DNA of 64,000 nucleotides from Perognathus longimembris pacificus. Its lineage: Eukaryota > Chordata > Mammalia > Rodentia > Heteromyidae. Position numbers and translations under genes: made by a program. This document shows positions 1 to 10,744 of the stretch, piece after piece. Location: the NCBI RefSeq assembly GCF_023159225.1, contig NC_063177.1:15648673-15712672 (forward strand), in the 5' to 3' direction. Below the pieces are notes generated by a model. It was not told the DNA's origin and did not search any database. It saw only the letters and a list, made by a program, of their open reading frames with translations. The stretch's first letter is position 1; each line of letters opens with the position of its first letter.

Positions 1-180
1 GTTCTGAATCTGCTGCTTTGACTCACACAGCTTTAAGTGAGTCATTTAACTACCTTCACCTTCCTCCTCTGTTAAATGGAGAGGTGTACGTATGAGGATT
101 CAGTGAGACAAACATAAAGTGCAGGGCACAGAGCAGCTAAGACCAATATCATCATCACCACTACCACCACCACCTTCTTA
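1..180 (+). repeat. MIR SINE fragment
   Basis: An old mammalian-wide tRNA-derived SINE: the stretch around 55-140 keeps the order cctcctctgttaaatgg, gaggattcagtgag, then gcagggcacagagcag, as in the MIR core and 3' part. Strongly decayed. It runs into a CAC/CAA-rich patch to about 240. Confidence 0.6.
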
Positions 181-584
181 CAACATTATCATCAAAAGCA
201 GCAGCAACAGCAACATCATCTTCAACACTATCACCACCACCAACCTTCCAGAAAATCAGAACTAAACCATCTTATTGAGAAAGAACATTTGGGTATGATT
301 AGAATACATTTCACAACATTAAGGAGAGATCTGCCTAGGAATTGTGATAAGGAAAGAACAAATTGGGAGTAACTTGTTAGCTGGACTATATAGCCCATGT
401 TTGATTGCCTTCTCCGCCTCCCCCCACTCCCCCCACCTCCGTAAGAGCCCTTGCTGCCCTGCCCTGGAGAAAGCCCTCCAGTCCTAGTTGGGATGAGCCA
501 AAGAGGAGAAACAACTGCCCTGCCAGAGAGAGGCACCAAGCCACAGAGGCCTTCCAAAGAACATTCTTAATTCTATAAGCTTGA

Positions 585-617
<33 letters not shown>

Positions 618-1956
618 CAGATTCACATCCCAGCCACACTCAAGCACTCCTTCAAATATAGAAAACATGAAAATACAGCTGCTCTTCCATTATTACCAAG
701 GCCAGAACTTTCTAAGTTAAAGAGAGAATTACATAAAAGCATATCACTGGGTTCTCATGGCGGATGTGATGTGACAACAAAAACTGCCAAACCTATAGTT
801 CAGTTAGACCTTTATGATAGGCTTTTAATGTGTGGTTACACCTCACTAATTCAGCTTTGAGTTTAAAGGGAGGTCAGTCTGAATGACAGGAAACATTCAG
901 TGGAGTGTGGCGCAGGACTGGTGAGTGCCTACTGATGGAAATGGTTGCAAAAAGCCATCTGGAAAAAGAAGAGCTCTGTGCAGACACGGGCTCCCCTCCC
1001 CCAGCCCTACCACTGCAGATATACAAATAGATGTTTTGGAGAGTGCCAGGCCCAGTTGTGGGCATTGAGGGCATTCATTTCAGGGGTTCCGGACGTCCTT
1101 GCAGCATGAGGGCCTCCCTTTCCCACCAGGCAGCTCATTTCATGGCTCCTGGCTGTCACACGGAGGACTCGGGAAATAAAGAAAGCTATCCCCAGCAAAC
1201 CTCAGCTGCCACAGCCTTGGCCAGTGGTGGCTCAGGTCACACCTCTGCTCCTACTTTCTCCCTCTGGCCTCATGAAGAAGCAGTCAGTACACAGGGGCTT
1301 TTCCTGTGGCTAATTTCAAGCAATTTTCCATCGGGATGATTCAAGTCCTGTCATGCCATAATTGTTCTTGAGTGGGTTTCTTTGTTGGTTTGTTATTATT
1401 GCTCTTCTCTGCGCTCACACTCCTAAATCTGAACTGGGGTTACCGTCCAGCCAGTCTTAAGGAAATTGCTATCAAAGAATGAGCCAGTTTATTAACTAAG
1501 GCCAGCAGGGGGCTATAAGGCCTTAGTGTTACAGTAACATGGTTCCTGGGAAGCTGAGCTTCTTAGGGTGGTTCTGTGCCCTGCACCATCACACCCCCTC
1601 CATGATGGCTGAGTAGATTCACACACACCCTCCCAGACTTATGCCTCACCTCAGCATTTGCCTCAAGGGGCTGCTACTAAGGCGAGATAAAAAAAAGCCA
1701 CCAAACTGTTAGCTCTTCCATCTTCACACCTGTTCAGCAGGTCTGGAGAACCAGACATGCCTGAGGATGGGCTCCCTTGGAGCAGTTTGTGAAGGGGTGG
1801 GCAGGGAGAAAGGGGGAATGGAAGTTTATCATGGAGACACCACAAAACCTCCTACACACAATGCAGTGAGCTTGTCCATACAGCTACTGCCATGCAGATC
1901 CACGCCCATTTGCAAAACCCTAGGTGACTGGCAAGAGTGAGTATGAAGGTTCTCAC
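181..1956. other. Intron downstream of the last exon, mostly unique
   Basis: Single-copy sequence with no exon found on either strand. It contains a (CA)n microsatellite at 587-615 and otherwise no repeat I can name. Open frames here are short and lack family resemblance. Confidence 0.5.
587..615. repeat. (CA)n microsatellite
   Basis: About 14 uninterrupted CA units, not attached to a recognisable SINE. Confidence 0.95.
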
Positions 1957-2010
1957 CTTGGGGTACAGGACAGGGTTGAATTTCAGCCCCACTGCATCAT
2001 CACAGAAAGC
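1957..2010 (-). CDS. Rap1gap2: Rap1gap2 54-base exon (last one in window)
   Basis: Eighteen codons, AFCDDAVGLKFNPVLYPK, from acceptor ttctctccctcag to donor gtgaga, phase 0-0. The FNPVLYPK block precedes the catalytic half of Rap-GAP proteins. The next exon, expected to begin with ASQMIV or similar, was looked for between 1 and 1950 and is not present, so the intron runs out of the window. The asparagine-thumb helix used in place of an arginine finger is therefore not visible here. Confidence 0.94.
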
Positions 2011-2408
2011 CTGAGGGAGAGAAACACAGAGTTCAGGGACCATCTCCGTAGAGTACACCATTTCCTCTACCCACCAAGCGAAAGCACCATGGGGTAGGGC
2101 ACAGCGTAGAGCAAGGCTTCCTTCCAATCAGGTTCAGCTGCTTGCTAACACACACCCAGGCCAGAAGCTAACCTTTCAGGGGTTCCTGCTAAAGTGAGAG
2201 GAGGAAGAAGAAGACACCTGACACCAGAAAGCCTTCTACTACTCCAGTTTCTGGTCAAAGTATTTAAGCACAATTCTGCCAGCATTCCTTCTCCCAGAGT
2301 AAGGGGCCAAATCAACCAGTCAGCCACTCTTCTGACTCCACTTTGCTGATTGGACACTCATCCCCTGTGACTCTAGCAGTGACACAGGACCTCCCCCAAC
2401 CCCACCCG

Positions 2409-2446
2409 GCGCGCGCACGCGCACACACACACACACACACACACAC
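2409..2446. repeat. GC/GCAC/CA alternating tract
   Basis: Thirty-eight bases of strict purine-pyrimidine alternation, GCGCGCGCACGCGC followed by (AC)n, in the 819-bp intron between the two 3'-most exons. Sequence of this kind can form Z-DNA. Confidence 0.9.
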
Positions 2447-2829
2447 TGCCAGCTCCTGCCTCAGGATAGTGATGGCTTTGGATCCTCCTTCTGATCAGCT
2501 TAGGTGCCTCTTCTCCTGTGAACACTTCCCTACCTGCCTTCCTCTGATTGGCCAGCCCTGTCTTCCATTTCTCCTGTCTCCAGAACTAGCCATGCTGACT
2601 TGGGGCAGAGGCCAGAGATTCTATGATTCCCTGAGCAGCCTCAGCAGCAAGGATTAGCTGGGGAGGGGAAGGGAGGATGGAGGCAGCCCCCTACACTTCC
2701 ATCCATAGGGTCAAATGCCAGGGAAATGTAGCCTCCCTCTCCTCAGGGGTGCAGCCTCTACCTCTCACTCCAGAACAGCCCTGGGCTGACAGGGGAAGCC
2801 ATCTACTCTCCTGTGACACTGAGTTTTAC

Positions 2830-2908
2830 CTTTGCAATCTGAGGGACGCTGGGCAACTTGCTCAGTCCAGCCAAGGGGATCCGCTCATGCACTGTCTTCA
2901 ATCTGGAC
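2830..2908 (-). CDS. Rap1gap2: Rap1gap2 79-base exon
   Basis: A leading G completes the split arginine codon, then 26 codons follow: SRLKTVHERIPLAGL, then SKLPSVPQIAK. Borders are acceptor cttgtgtgcag and donor gtaaaa. The block matches Rap1GAP2 between ILR and AFCDD, with Arg for Lys at the second residue compared with human as I remember it. It is still in the N-terminal, dimer-forming half of the Rap-GAP fold. The 7.6-kb intron upstream contains antisense L1 debris and several SINEs. Confidence 0.94.
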
Positions 2909-3996
2909 CTGCACACAAGGATGAAGTGAGAGGAAGGCTTCCACCCAAAGCAGAATCAGTAAGGAAGGTGGCCAGGGTCACTCCTGGCTGGGGTACTCAC
3001 TGCAGATCTGCCACCTTTCACCCAACCCAGGAAAAGAAGGAGGCATCTCTCCTGCCCCCACCCCCCCCCCCACACGGTAGGAAAAGGCATCCCAGGGGAA
3101 GTGACACCAAGACTATTTCTGGTCAATTTGCCTGCATTGCAGTATGGAAAACTCAACTAGTCCCCTTCCAGGTCACCAAGTTGTTGTTTTTATGTTGTTG
3201 CTTGGCCTATTTGTAGGTTTTATGTTCTTCCAAAGAACTGAGTCCCAGCTTTTTCAGAGCTATTTAGATTTTTGCCATGCAAATGAATCTATATGAAAAG
3301 ATAAAATCTAATATTTGAAAATCTGGATTGACTCAAAATATAAAGGGATTCACCATATAAGACTCTAAATTTAGCCTGTTCCTTGATTCATTTAGCACAT
3401 TATGAAAGTGATGAATTTTACTGAATGCTCCCTGCATCTGCTTAGATAATCATATGGGTTTTTTTTTTTTTAATCTGCTAACCTAGTGGATTACATTTCT
3501 TTTCAACCATCTTTGTGTTTGGGGCGGGGGGGTGGTGCTGAGGATGTATTATTTTTAACATCCTGCTGAATTTAATTGGTTAATTATTTATTTAGATTTT
3601 CACATCTATTTTCAAAGACAGCGCCCGCCTATTTTCTTTTTTTTCCTCACCCTTGTACTTCTCTTGGCAGGTATTGAGAGCAAGGTGTTATTCCAGCCAA
3701 GAAACATGGCAGGATCGCTTCCAGATCTCTGGAATGGTTTCTATAATACAGGGATTTTTCCCCCTGTTCTTTAAACATTTGTTATGACATCTCTAGGCAG
3801 GTTACTCTTTATTGAAAGGATACTTCACCGAAGTATCTTTATACAAAGATTCTTTGCATCTCTTCAGGAGTAGATGTTTAGGTTTTTTATTCCATGTTAA
3901 GTCAATTTTGGCAATTCAAGTTTTTCTGTAAGAGTTGATACAAAATTGGTTTTCTTCATCTAGTTTTGTCCCTCCTTGCTGCTGTAAATACTAGGG

Positions 3997-3998
3997 TG

Positions 3999-4029
<31 letters not shown>

Positions 4030-4034
4030 ACACA
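3997..4034. repeat. (GT)n(GC)n(AC)n tract with perfect palindrome
   Basis: A GT run passes into GCGCGCGC and then ACACA; 4017-4034 is an 18-base perfect palindrome. It abuts the tail end of the antisense ID element. Confidence 0.9.
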
Positions 4035-4106
4035 TGCTGGGGATTGAACCTAAGACCTCACGAATGCTAGGCAAGCGTTCTCACTCTGAGCTGCATCCTC
4101 AGTCCT
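4034..4106 (-). mobile_element. ID SINE
   Basis: The reverse complement shows the tRNA-Ala-derived ID body: a box A region ending in gagagaacgcttgcctagcat and a box B region ending in caatccccagca. Somewhat decayed. Its A-tail side carries the GT/GC tract. Confidence 0.75.
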
Positions 4107-4150
4107 TGTTTGTAACTTGTTTCTCTGTTTTACTTAAGAAGTCTTAACTA

Positions 4151-4354
4151 GGGCTGGGAATATGGCCTAGTGGCAAGAGTGCTTGCCTCATATACATGAA
4201 GTCCTGAGTTCGATTCCTCCAGCACCACATATATAGAAAATGGCCAGAAGTGGTGCTGTGGCTCAAGTGGCAGAGTGCTAGCCTTGAGCAAAAAGAAGCC
4301 AGGGACAGTGCTCAGGCCCTGAGTCCAAGGCCCAGGACTGGCAAAAAAAAAAAA
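4151..4354 (+). mobile_element. IDL-Geo SINE with perfect TSD
   Basis: Full-length dimer: left ID-like half (gctgggaatatggcctagtgg to gttcgattcc), then the Geo half (gctgtggctcaagtggcag to cccaggactggc) and a pure A tail. It is flanked by a perfect 15-base target-site duplication, aagaagtcttaacta, at 4136-4150 and 4355-4369, which indicates an L1-driven and fairly recent insertion into the old L1. Confidence 0.93.
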
Positions 4355-4860
4355 AAGAAGTCTTAACTACTGATTTACCTGTTTTATTCATCTTTTCAGT
4401 CATCTTTTGGATTTCGTGATCATCTCTATTCCTTTTTACTTTTGCTTTCTACTTCACTCACTAGTTCTTGTCTTTTTTTATTTCCTTCCTCTGTTCTCTT
4501 TTTTTCTATTCTTTTTCTGCCTTCTAGCCTGCACACTTACTCATTTAACTTTTTTTATTTTTTAAACCAATGCATTTGGAAGTATACATTTCTATGTAAG
4601 TGCCACTTTAATTGCACCCCAGCACATTCTGCCTGGTAGTACTTTCACTGCCACCTAGTTCTAAATATTTTGTCAGTCTGGATATTCTCATTAGCCTATG
4701 AGTTATTTAAAAGGTAAAAAGAAAAAAACAATTTTCCAAGTATGAGATAATTTTCCTTTGATATTTTAACTATTGACTTATAAACTGCCTCATATTCAAG
4801 GAACATAATCTATGTTATATTCATTATTTTAAATTTATTGACTTCATACATGGACCACGG

Positions 4861-5214
4861 GAGAACACACAACTGAGTGTGAATGGGAAATGAATCTCTC
4901 TTCCCAAACCCCAGAATTTCCCACCCAGTCACAAGAATTACTAGGAGGACCAAGACTCCTCCTGGGGAGGTAGGAGGTTGCTCAGGAGAAACGTCCAAGA
5001 GAAGCAGGGAGCAAGAACCCCAGGCTGCACAGCACATCCCATGCTTACTCCCAAACACAGCTATCTGGGAGAGCAGAGACAACCAAAGATGCTACCCGAA
5101 TGCACCTGCTCCACACCGCAGGAAACACCAAGAGTCAGAAAGAAGCACTCCCAAATTATACAGGAGTGCTTCCTTTATGCTAAATGTCTTCTTCCTGAAA
5201 TTCTACCTCATCTG
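4861..5214. other. Unclassified insert between two parts of antisense L1
   Basis: About 350 bp of GC-richer sequence that interrupts the antisense L1, which seems to resume at about 5215. It has no SINE landmarks and I see no duplication at its edges. It may be an LTR relic or non-L1 sequence. Confidence 0.35.
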
Positions 5215-5410
5215 ATTTTCATATTGCCATGACAGCTTTGTTTTACTTTCCATATCATTTTTCCTTCAGTGTGCCTCTCATTACTGGGTTTTTAACTCAA
5301 TATGATAGTCTGATATTTTGATGGGCTAATCCATTTAATCCATTTACTTTTGTTAGAACTACTAAGATATTTGCAATTATCTGTGGTTTTTTTTTCTGTT
5401 TTTTTCTCTA
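5215..5410 (-). mobile_element. Old LINE-1 fragment, antisense (continuation)
   Basis: The segment containing atgatagtctgatattttgatgg and aatccatttacttttg resembles the minus-strand L1 ORF2 stretch that would lie 5' of the fragment ending at 4860, so it is probably the same copy. Confidence 0.45.
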
Positions 5411-5648
5411 GTCCAAGTGCAAGACACCTTCATTCAGTCCCCATCATGGCTACAGATCTGCCCAACACCCGAGTGCCATTTGCATTCTGCAGTCTGGTGA
5501 CCAGGCTCATCCCAGATGCCTACTGATCTACCTTTTTGCCCCTGGCCTCCCCTTTCTTTCAATACACTATCTAGCCAGAGTGGCCACTGTGATATTCTCT
5601 CTTCTGTAACTCTCCTATTGCTCTTAGGATAAAACTCAAGCTCCTAAG

Positions 5649-5905
5649 TAAGGCACAGTTGGCTCACGCCTATAATCCTAGCTACTCAGGAGACTGAGAT
5701 CTGAGGATCGAGATTTGAAGCTAGCCCAGGCAGAAAAATTCATGAGACTCTTATCTCCAATAAACTACTCAAAAAAGCCAGAAGTGGCTCTGTGGCTCAA
5801 GTGGTAAAGCACTAACCTTCAACAAAAGAAGATCAGGGCCAGAGCCCAGGCACCTGAGCTAAAGCCTCAGAACCAGCAAAAAATAATTAATTAATTAAAA
5901 AACAG
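5649..5905 (+). mobile_element. B1-like-Geo dimeric SINE
   Basis: Left half is 7SL-derived (ggctcacgcctataatcctagc, tactcaggagactgag), then the linker gagactcttatctcc, then a Geo half from gctctgtggctcaagtgg. The tail is AATT-rich. An imperfect duplication of about 14 bases (tcaagctcctaagta versus tcaaactcctaaaca) surrounds it. Confidence 0.85.
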
Positions 5906-6106
5906 TCAAACTCCTAAACATCATCTGTACATGCCCAAGCTTTCTCCTACCTGTCTAGTGTGACCTCTCAACTCTATACACATTCAAACCCTATTCCACC
6001 TGCAAGCCATTTTGAATTTCTGTTATTCCTTTCCATCTACCTTTTGCATCACCCCACTACCCTATGACAATCCAGGTCCATAAGAGACTGAGAAAAATTA
6101 AGAAGA

Positions 6107-6156
6107 CCTCTGTACATCACTTTGACAATAAATAAGTAATTATTTAAAAAATAAAT
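6107..6156 (+). mobile_element. 50-bp LINE 3' end insertion with TSD
   Basis: Only the last 50 bases of a LINE-like element are present: cctctgtacatcactttgac, the signal AATAAA and an AT-rich tail. A perfect 14-base duplication, aaaaattaagaaga, flanks it at 6093-6106 and 6157-6170, so it is a complete, extremely 5'-truncated retrotransposition event. Confidence 0.8.
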
Positions 6157-6190
6157 AAAAATTAAGAAGAGGACTAAGAATATTTAAAGT

Positions 6191-6247
6191 GGGGCCTGGA
6201 GATATAGCACACTGACAGAGTGCTTGCCTAGCATGCACAAGGCTCTG
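6191..6247 (+). mobile_element. ID SINE fragment
   Basis: ggcctggagatatagcacac to gcttgcctagcatgcacaagg matches the ID left part. It breaks off into the purine-rich run that follows, so box B is incomplete. Confidence 0.6.
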
Positions 6248-6336
6248 GGGAAGAAGAAAAAGAAAGAGGAAAAGGAAGAGGAGGAGGAGGAGGAAGAGGG
6301 AGGAAGCGGAGGGAGGAGAACAGTAGGGGAGGAGAA
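6248..6336. repeat. Purine-rich (GA/GGA) tract
   Basis: AAGAAGAAAAAGAAAG passing into AGGAGGAGG and GGAAG units, purine on the plus strand, apparently grown from the tail of the ID fragment. Confidence 0.8.
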
Positions 6337-6373
6337 TATACTGACTACTTTCTATGTTCAAGAAACAAGGTGA

Positions 6374-6490
6374 TAGGGAGGGGGGAGGCAGGGAAAAATG
6401 AGGGAGGAGGTAACAAGTTTGATAAGAGATGTACTCACTGCCTTACATATGAAACTGTACTTCACTTTGACAATAAAGAAAATAAAAAGA
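6374..6490 (+). mobile_element. 117-bp LINE 3' end insertion with TSD
   Basis: A G-rich stretch (gggaggggggaggcaggg), then gtaacaagtttgataagaga, tgtactcactgcc, and a terminal ttgacaataaa signal with A-rich tail. A perfect 14-base duplication, aagaaacaaggtga, lies at 6360-6373 and 6491-6504. The G-rich-then-AATAAA layout is typical of L1 3' UTRs. Confidence 0.8.
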
Positions 6491-7318
6491 AAGAAACAAG
6501 GTGAGAGTTTATTCCTCACTGTATCCCTACCACCAGACTTTAAGTAGACTTTAAAAGAATACTGCATTCCCTCATATGAACCACCATTGCATTTTTCTCA
6601 AGTCTGCTTGGATTTGAGTTTCTCAGACTGATAGTTTGTTTAAAACATTCTTCTACATTCGTAGGGAATACTGAGCCCTATTTTTTTTCTTTTTCTATTT
6701 TCTTCCACTTGAATTTCATTTGCCTGGTTTTTTTTTTTTCAATGTGGCTCTTCTAAGCATTATCAAATGAACCAGGAATCTTTCTATACTTGTCTATTCT
6801 CTTGAACAGTTTAAGTAACACAAAATCTGTTCCTTTAAAGTTTAAAATACCTGCCTGCCTACCATCTAACCTAGAAACACTTGGAGAAGTCTTTGGGAAC
6901 TTATCTAATATATTCCATGGTTATCAGTGCATTTGAGGGTTAGTTGTTTTTTTTTTAATCTCATCTAGAGTTACATTTAATAATGGGTATTTTCCAAGAA
7001 AGGCATCTGTCTCAACATTTCCAACTTAATAGCCATCCACTAGTAATTATTAAATCTTAACATGTAGTCATCTATCCTTTTACATGTAATTTTGCACATT
7101 TGTATTTTCTTAACTATATTCACTGCCCAGTTATCTACATCATTTTTTTCTCCCTAGTGGGACCCAAGATTTTATCAAGTCTGTATTCTTTTATTTATAA
7201 TCTATTCACTTGTATAATCTTTGTCTACTCCTTCCTCTTACTATTTTGAGATAATTATGTTGATCATAAGAATGGCAGCTACCATTTTTGAGTAGCTACT
7301 CAAAAGGGTACATAGCAG

Positions 7319-7541
7319 GCCAAGTGCTGGTGACTCACACCTATGATCCTAGCTACTCAGGAGGCTGAGATCTGAGGATTGTGGCTCAAAGCCAGCCCAA
7401 GCATACAAATCTGAGTGACTCTTATTAACTAGCAAAAAGACAGAAGTATAAATGTGGTTTAAATAGTAGAGTTCCAGCCTTGAGCAAAAAAGCCAAATAA
7501 GAGCAAGAGGCTCTGAGTTCAAGGCCTATTATTAGCACCAA
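7319..7541 (+). mobile_element. B1-like-Geo dimeric SINE
   Basis: gactcacacctatgatccta, tactcaggaggctgagatc, a shortened linker (gactcttattaactagc), and a worn Geo half ending ctgagttcaaggcc. Older than most copies here. Confidence 0.8.
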
Positions 7542-7588
7542 AGGTGGGAGGGGAGAGAAAAGAGGTACACAATGCTCAACCATTTTAA

Positions 7589-7660
7589 GATAGAGACAGT
7601 CATTACCATATCACGATGAGGAAAATGAGGTACAGAGAGGTTACTTCTGTTGTCAGCATC
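7589..7660 (-). repeat. MIR-like fragment
   Basis: gatgaggaaaatgaggtaca then gagaggttactt is the reverse complement of the MIR core region. Confidence 0.5.
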
Positions 7661-8022
7661 ACTTTTTCTTATTTAATAATAAACTGTCTCGGCTGATAAA
7701 TTTTCTTCTAAGTACAGTTCTACATGTAATCTATTAGTTTTTACATAGAATAATTTAATGTCATTACTTTATAAATATTCTATAACTACGGTTTTGATTT
7801 CCTCTCTGGCCTAAAAGTTATTTCGAAAAGAATTGAGGTGTTTATTTCTATGTAGTTACGTGGGTTTTTTTTAAAAAAAAAAACCTTCTTTTGTTGTTAA
7901 TTCCTACTTTTATTATCAAAGTAGAGATGAACATACTCAGCAGTATTTGCTCTTAAATTAACTTAGATTTACCTTATGGTTCAAAAGTTCCTGAATCTAC
8001 CTACAACCCACAAGATTTTTTT

Positions 8023-8228
8023 TTTTTTTTTTTTTTTGCCAGTCCTGGGCCTTGGAATCAGGGCCTGAGCACTGTCCCTGGCTTCTTTTTGCTCAAGGCT
8101 AGCACTCTGCCTCTTGAGCCACAGCACCACTTCTGGCCATTTTCTGTATATGTGGTGCTGGGGAATCGAACCCAGGGCCTCATGTATATGAGGCAGGCAC
8201 TCTTGCCACTAGGCCATATCCCCAGCCC
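8023..8228 (-). mobile_element. IDL-Geo SINE with perfect TSD
   Basis: Full-length, the only one of the 13 IDL-Geo copies on the minus strand, therefore sense to Rap1gap2. The T run at its left is its A tail. A 16-base duplication, cccacaagattttttt, is at 8007-8022 and 8229-8244. Confidence 0.92.
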
Positions 8229-8244
8229 CCCACAAGATTTTTTT

Positions 8245-8890
8245 AATAGAAATTTCAAATAGCAACCCAATTAAACAAAATAGCCAAGCCTCTGAACAGA
8301 AATTTCATAGCTAATAAACACAAGTATATACAAGAAGAGATGGTCCCAAATAATGGGTAGATTTTACATGGCTGATCTCAAGGCACACACAGAGATTATT
8401 GGCATGCTCTTCTCAGATCTGAGGCTGCAAAGCTGGCTGCTGTCGATTGGGAGGCACCAGGTAACAATTTCGAAGTCTATGGGAGTGAGCAAGAGGCCAG
8501 GACAGCCATCACTGCCATCCAGGGAGTGCTATCTCAGCATTACTTCTCCTTTGTATGTGGTAAAGCTTCTGAGCCACACGACCAGTTCTTCATGCCTGGT
8601 CTTCAATTTGGCTTGGCAGACACTCCAAGTACATGACGGATTGTCCAGTGTCCTAACTGACATACATGGCTTCTCTCTGCCACCCTGTGCACTGGCTTCC
8701 AGCTGGGGAGAGCCACATTGGAGCTTGTCCTGGGGGTTCCCAGGACATTCATTTCAAATACTGTTGACCCTAAACAACAAAGGGGCTCATGGAAAAAGAT
8801 GTCTGACGTTCAGGGCTCCCTCTCCCTCTCATAATGATAAAATTCTTCTGGAATTCCTGTTTCTTTTCTTTCCTTCCTTCCCTCCTTCTT
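8245..8890. other. Unique intronic stretch with a 186-codon open frame
   Basis: Non-repetitive DNA, open on the plus strand at 8353-8913 and, in another frame, at 8376-8633. Neither product belongs to a family I recognise, the longer one runs into the antisense Geo fragment, and no splice or promoter signals stand out. I do not call a gene. Confidence 0.3.
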
Positions 8891-8894
8891 TCTG

Positions 8895-9031
8895 TCCCAG
8901 TACTGGGGCTTGAACTCAGAGGCTGTGTGCCTCCCCTGAACTTTTTCATTTTAGACTGGTCTGCCTCTATTTGAGCCACAGCTCCACTTTTAGCCTCCAG
9001 GGTTGTTGTTTGTTTGTTTTTCACAGTCTCA
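8895..9031 (-). mobile_element. Geo right-half fragment
   Basis: The reverse complement reads from the linker end (gagactgtgaa) through gagccacagctccac to the Geo 3' end gttcaagccccagtactggg. The B1-like left half is missing. Confidence 0.65.
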
Positions 9032-9310
9032 TACTACATTGCTGCCTAAGGAAAAGGAATGGGTTCAACTCAGTATCACCCACATTTTGATCCTAACAGT
9101 CCCATAGATTAAAAAATAAATAAATAAAAAGGCAAAGTATTTGTTGAGCCTGGCACCTTACTAGCTTTCGGTCCTGATAAGCCTATCAGATGGGATACAG
9201 TGTCAGAAGAAAGAGCTTCAGTCCTGGTGTACCATCAACATCTTACTGAGAAGTCCCATGCAGTCTTAATAAGAAAGGAGGCAATTTCCTTTTCTTTCTT
9301 CCTTTCTTTC

Positions 9311-9393
9311 AAGATAGGATTGCCTATGTAGCCCAGGGTGACCTTGAGCTTGTGATCCTCCTGCCTCAAGCCCAGATTACAGGCAAGCCCAGC
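9311..9393 (-). mobile_element. B1 SINE
   Basis: The reverse complement runs gcttgcctgtaatctgggc, gaggcaggaggatcacaag, ctcaaggtcaccctgggct, acataggcaatcc: a single 7SL-derived B1 body without a Geo half. Confidence 0.7.
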
Positions 9394-10510
9394 TCTATCA
9401 ACTTTCTCATCACGAAAACACAGAGGCTGATCTAGGCACACATCCTATTTGAAGATGGAGATCCAGGTACTGCTGCTTCAGAAAGTTGTCTCTAGCTTCT
9501 TAATGGATTCTTCTGTGCCTTGAAAATACTATGTCCACCCAGGTAAACCTCCACAAGGACACCTGTTTTCTTTCTAAATAAAGGAGTGAACCAAGGTTAG
9601 TGAACCCTCCTAATGCTCCCAAAGCCAGATTATGTGCACTTGGTCCTTTGCACATTTATTTTAAAATTTAGGCAGGAAAAAAATGTAATTGCTTTTTTCC
9701 AAATAACTTCAAGAACTTCTGGCTAGGTTGCCTGAGTACAGGCTGGGAGCTTGGTAGGTTCATAACCGTCTACTCAGCATCTTGGTCTTCTGGCTTCTCC
9801 CCCACAAGCCCAGTTACAGACCAGAAAACAAGACCTAGACTCCCTGGGCCTCCACGGCATCCTGTGAAAATGACTACTTTAATACTTGTGACACATATTA
9901 AAATTCTGTTTTTCTCTCTTGCTAGACCATAAGCCTTTAGAGAGCAAGTATCAGCCATTATTGTCTCCAGCACCTATCCCAGGAACTGATTCAAAGGCCC
10001 AGGAACATGTTCTAGAACATGTTAGATGTGTCCAAAGGAAACATGTTCCAGTGACTGCCCTTGAGGAGAGGCGCCCTGGCTGGAGCCATACACCAGGGCT
10101 CCCATTGACAACATTGCTGTAACTCTGGAGCCAAAACCCTGCCCCCTACCCCCGATCAACAGACACACTGGATCTACCTTCTCGACCATGTGGTCACCAA
10201 GGGCAACATTATGTCCAACACCCTCCTGAAACAGGGAGCTGTGGCTCAGCTCCATGAACCTCTGGGTCTTGTACTAGAAAGAGAAACAGCAAGGGGTCTG
10301 ATGGGGGTGACCTTGGGAATCAGACAGCTGGCAGGATCACAGGGATCATGCTGTCTGGCAACCTCCTGTATAGCCTCAGGATTCCAGAAGGTCAATCCCT
10401 CCAGCGCACCCAGACTAGACTGGTCGGACTGGTATTTCTACCCTCCCTGTCCCCACAGATGGCAGCCTCTCCTGGAAGAGGTACGGCCTCCATCAGCGCA
10501 ACAGCCCTAC
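9394..10510. other. Unique intron sequence 3' of the 104-base exon
   Basis: No named repeat or further exon seen. A plus-strand open frame at about 10190-10600 overlaps the exon at 10511-10614 and is its shadow. Confidence 0.45.
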
Positions 10511-10614
10511 CTGAGAATGATCCGAAGGTACTCCATCCCCTCCGCTTCCTCACACTTGATGGACAAGATCAAGTTCCCCAAGCTGCTGCCGGTACAATAA
10601 AAGTTTAGATGGTC
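10511..10614 (-). CDS. Rap1gap2: Rap1gap2 104-base exon
   Basis: Thirty-four codons plus two bases, from acceptor tatttctag to donor gtaggg: DHLNFYCTGSSLGNLILSIK, then CEEAEGMEYLRIIL, then the first two bases (AG) of an arginine codon finished by the first G of the next exon. This is the beta-rich part of the Rap-GAP dimerisation subdomain. Differences from my memory of human Rap1GAP2 are conservative (SVK to SIK, GIEYLRVIL to GMEYLRIIL). Open frames on the plus strand over this interval are shadows of this exon. Confidence 0.95.
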
Positions 10615-10744
10615 CTAGAAATAGAAATGAGGTGTAAGTGGAGATGCAAGCCTTCAGACACAGTCCCCCCCCCCCCACACCCAATTACCTCCTTCACAAG
10701 GAGGGAGAAGCCCCACAGAAATGAGGAAGGGAGAGGTACTACTG

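Larger units (their letters stand above)
3400..4860 (-). mobile_element. Old LINE-1 ORF2 fragment, antisense
   Basis: AT-rich DNA that, read on the minus strand, follows the order of the reverse-transcriptase part of L1 ORF2 as I remember it (for example the block near 3440-3515, and gcatttggaagtatac to gcaccccagcaca near 4570-4625). Many indels and stops. It is interrupted by an ID element and by an IDL-Geo insertion. Confidence 0.6.
6590..8000 (-). mobile_element. Degraded LINE-1, antisense, interrupted
   Basis: AT-rich sequence that resembles minus-strand L1 ORF2 in places, most clearly 7690-7860 (compare the ORF2 zone also seen near 4570-4700). It is interrupted by a B1-like-Geo element and a MIR-like patch. 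The edges are uncertain. Confidence 0.4.

Noticed and set aside
1..1950. Search for the next downstream exon (starting about ASQMIV)
   Set aside because: Not present on the minus strand; the intron leaves the window.
2677..3216. 179-codon plus-strand open frame
   Set aside because: It spans the antisense of the exon at 2830-2908 and its flanks; no family resemblance.
4151..4354. tRNA-like box A/box B sequences in SINEs as possible tRNA genes
   Set aside because: They lack full cloverleaf pairing and occur in dozens of diverged copies; these are SINE promoters.
10190..10608. Plus-strand open frames of 136 and 86 codons that look protein-like
   Set aside because: They overlap the minus-strand Rap1gap2 exon at 10511-10614, which spells DHLNFYCTGSS and has proper splice sites; the plus frames are its shadow.
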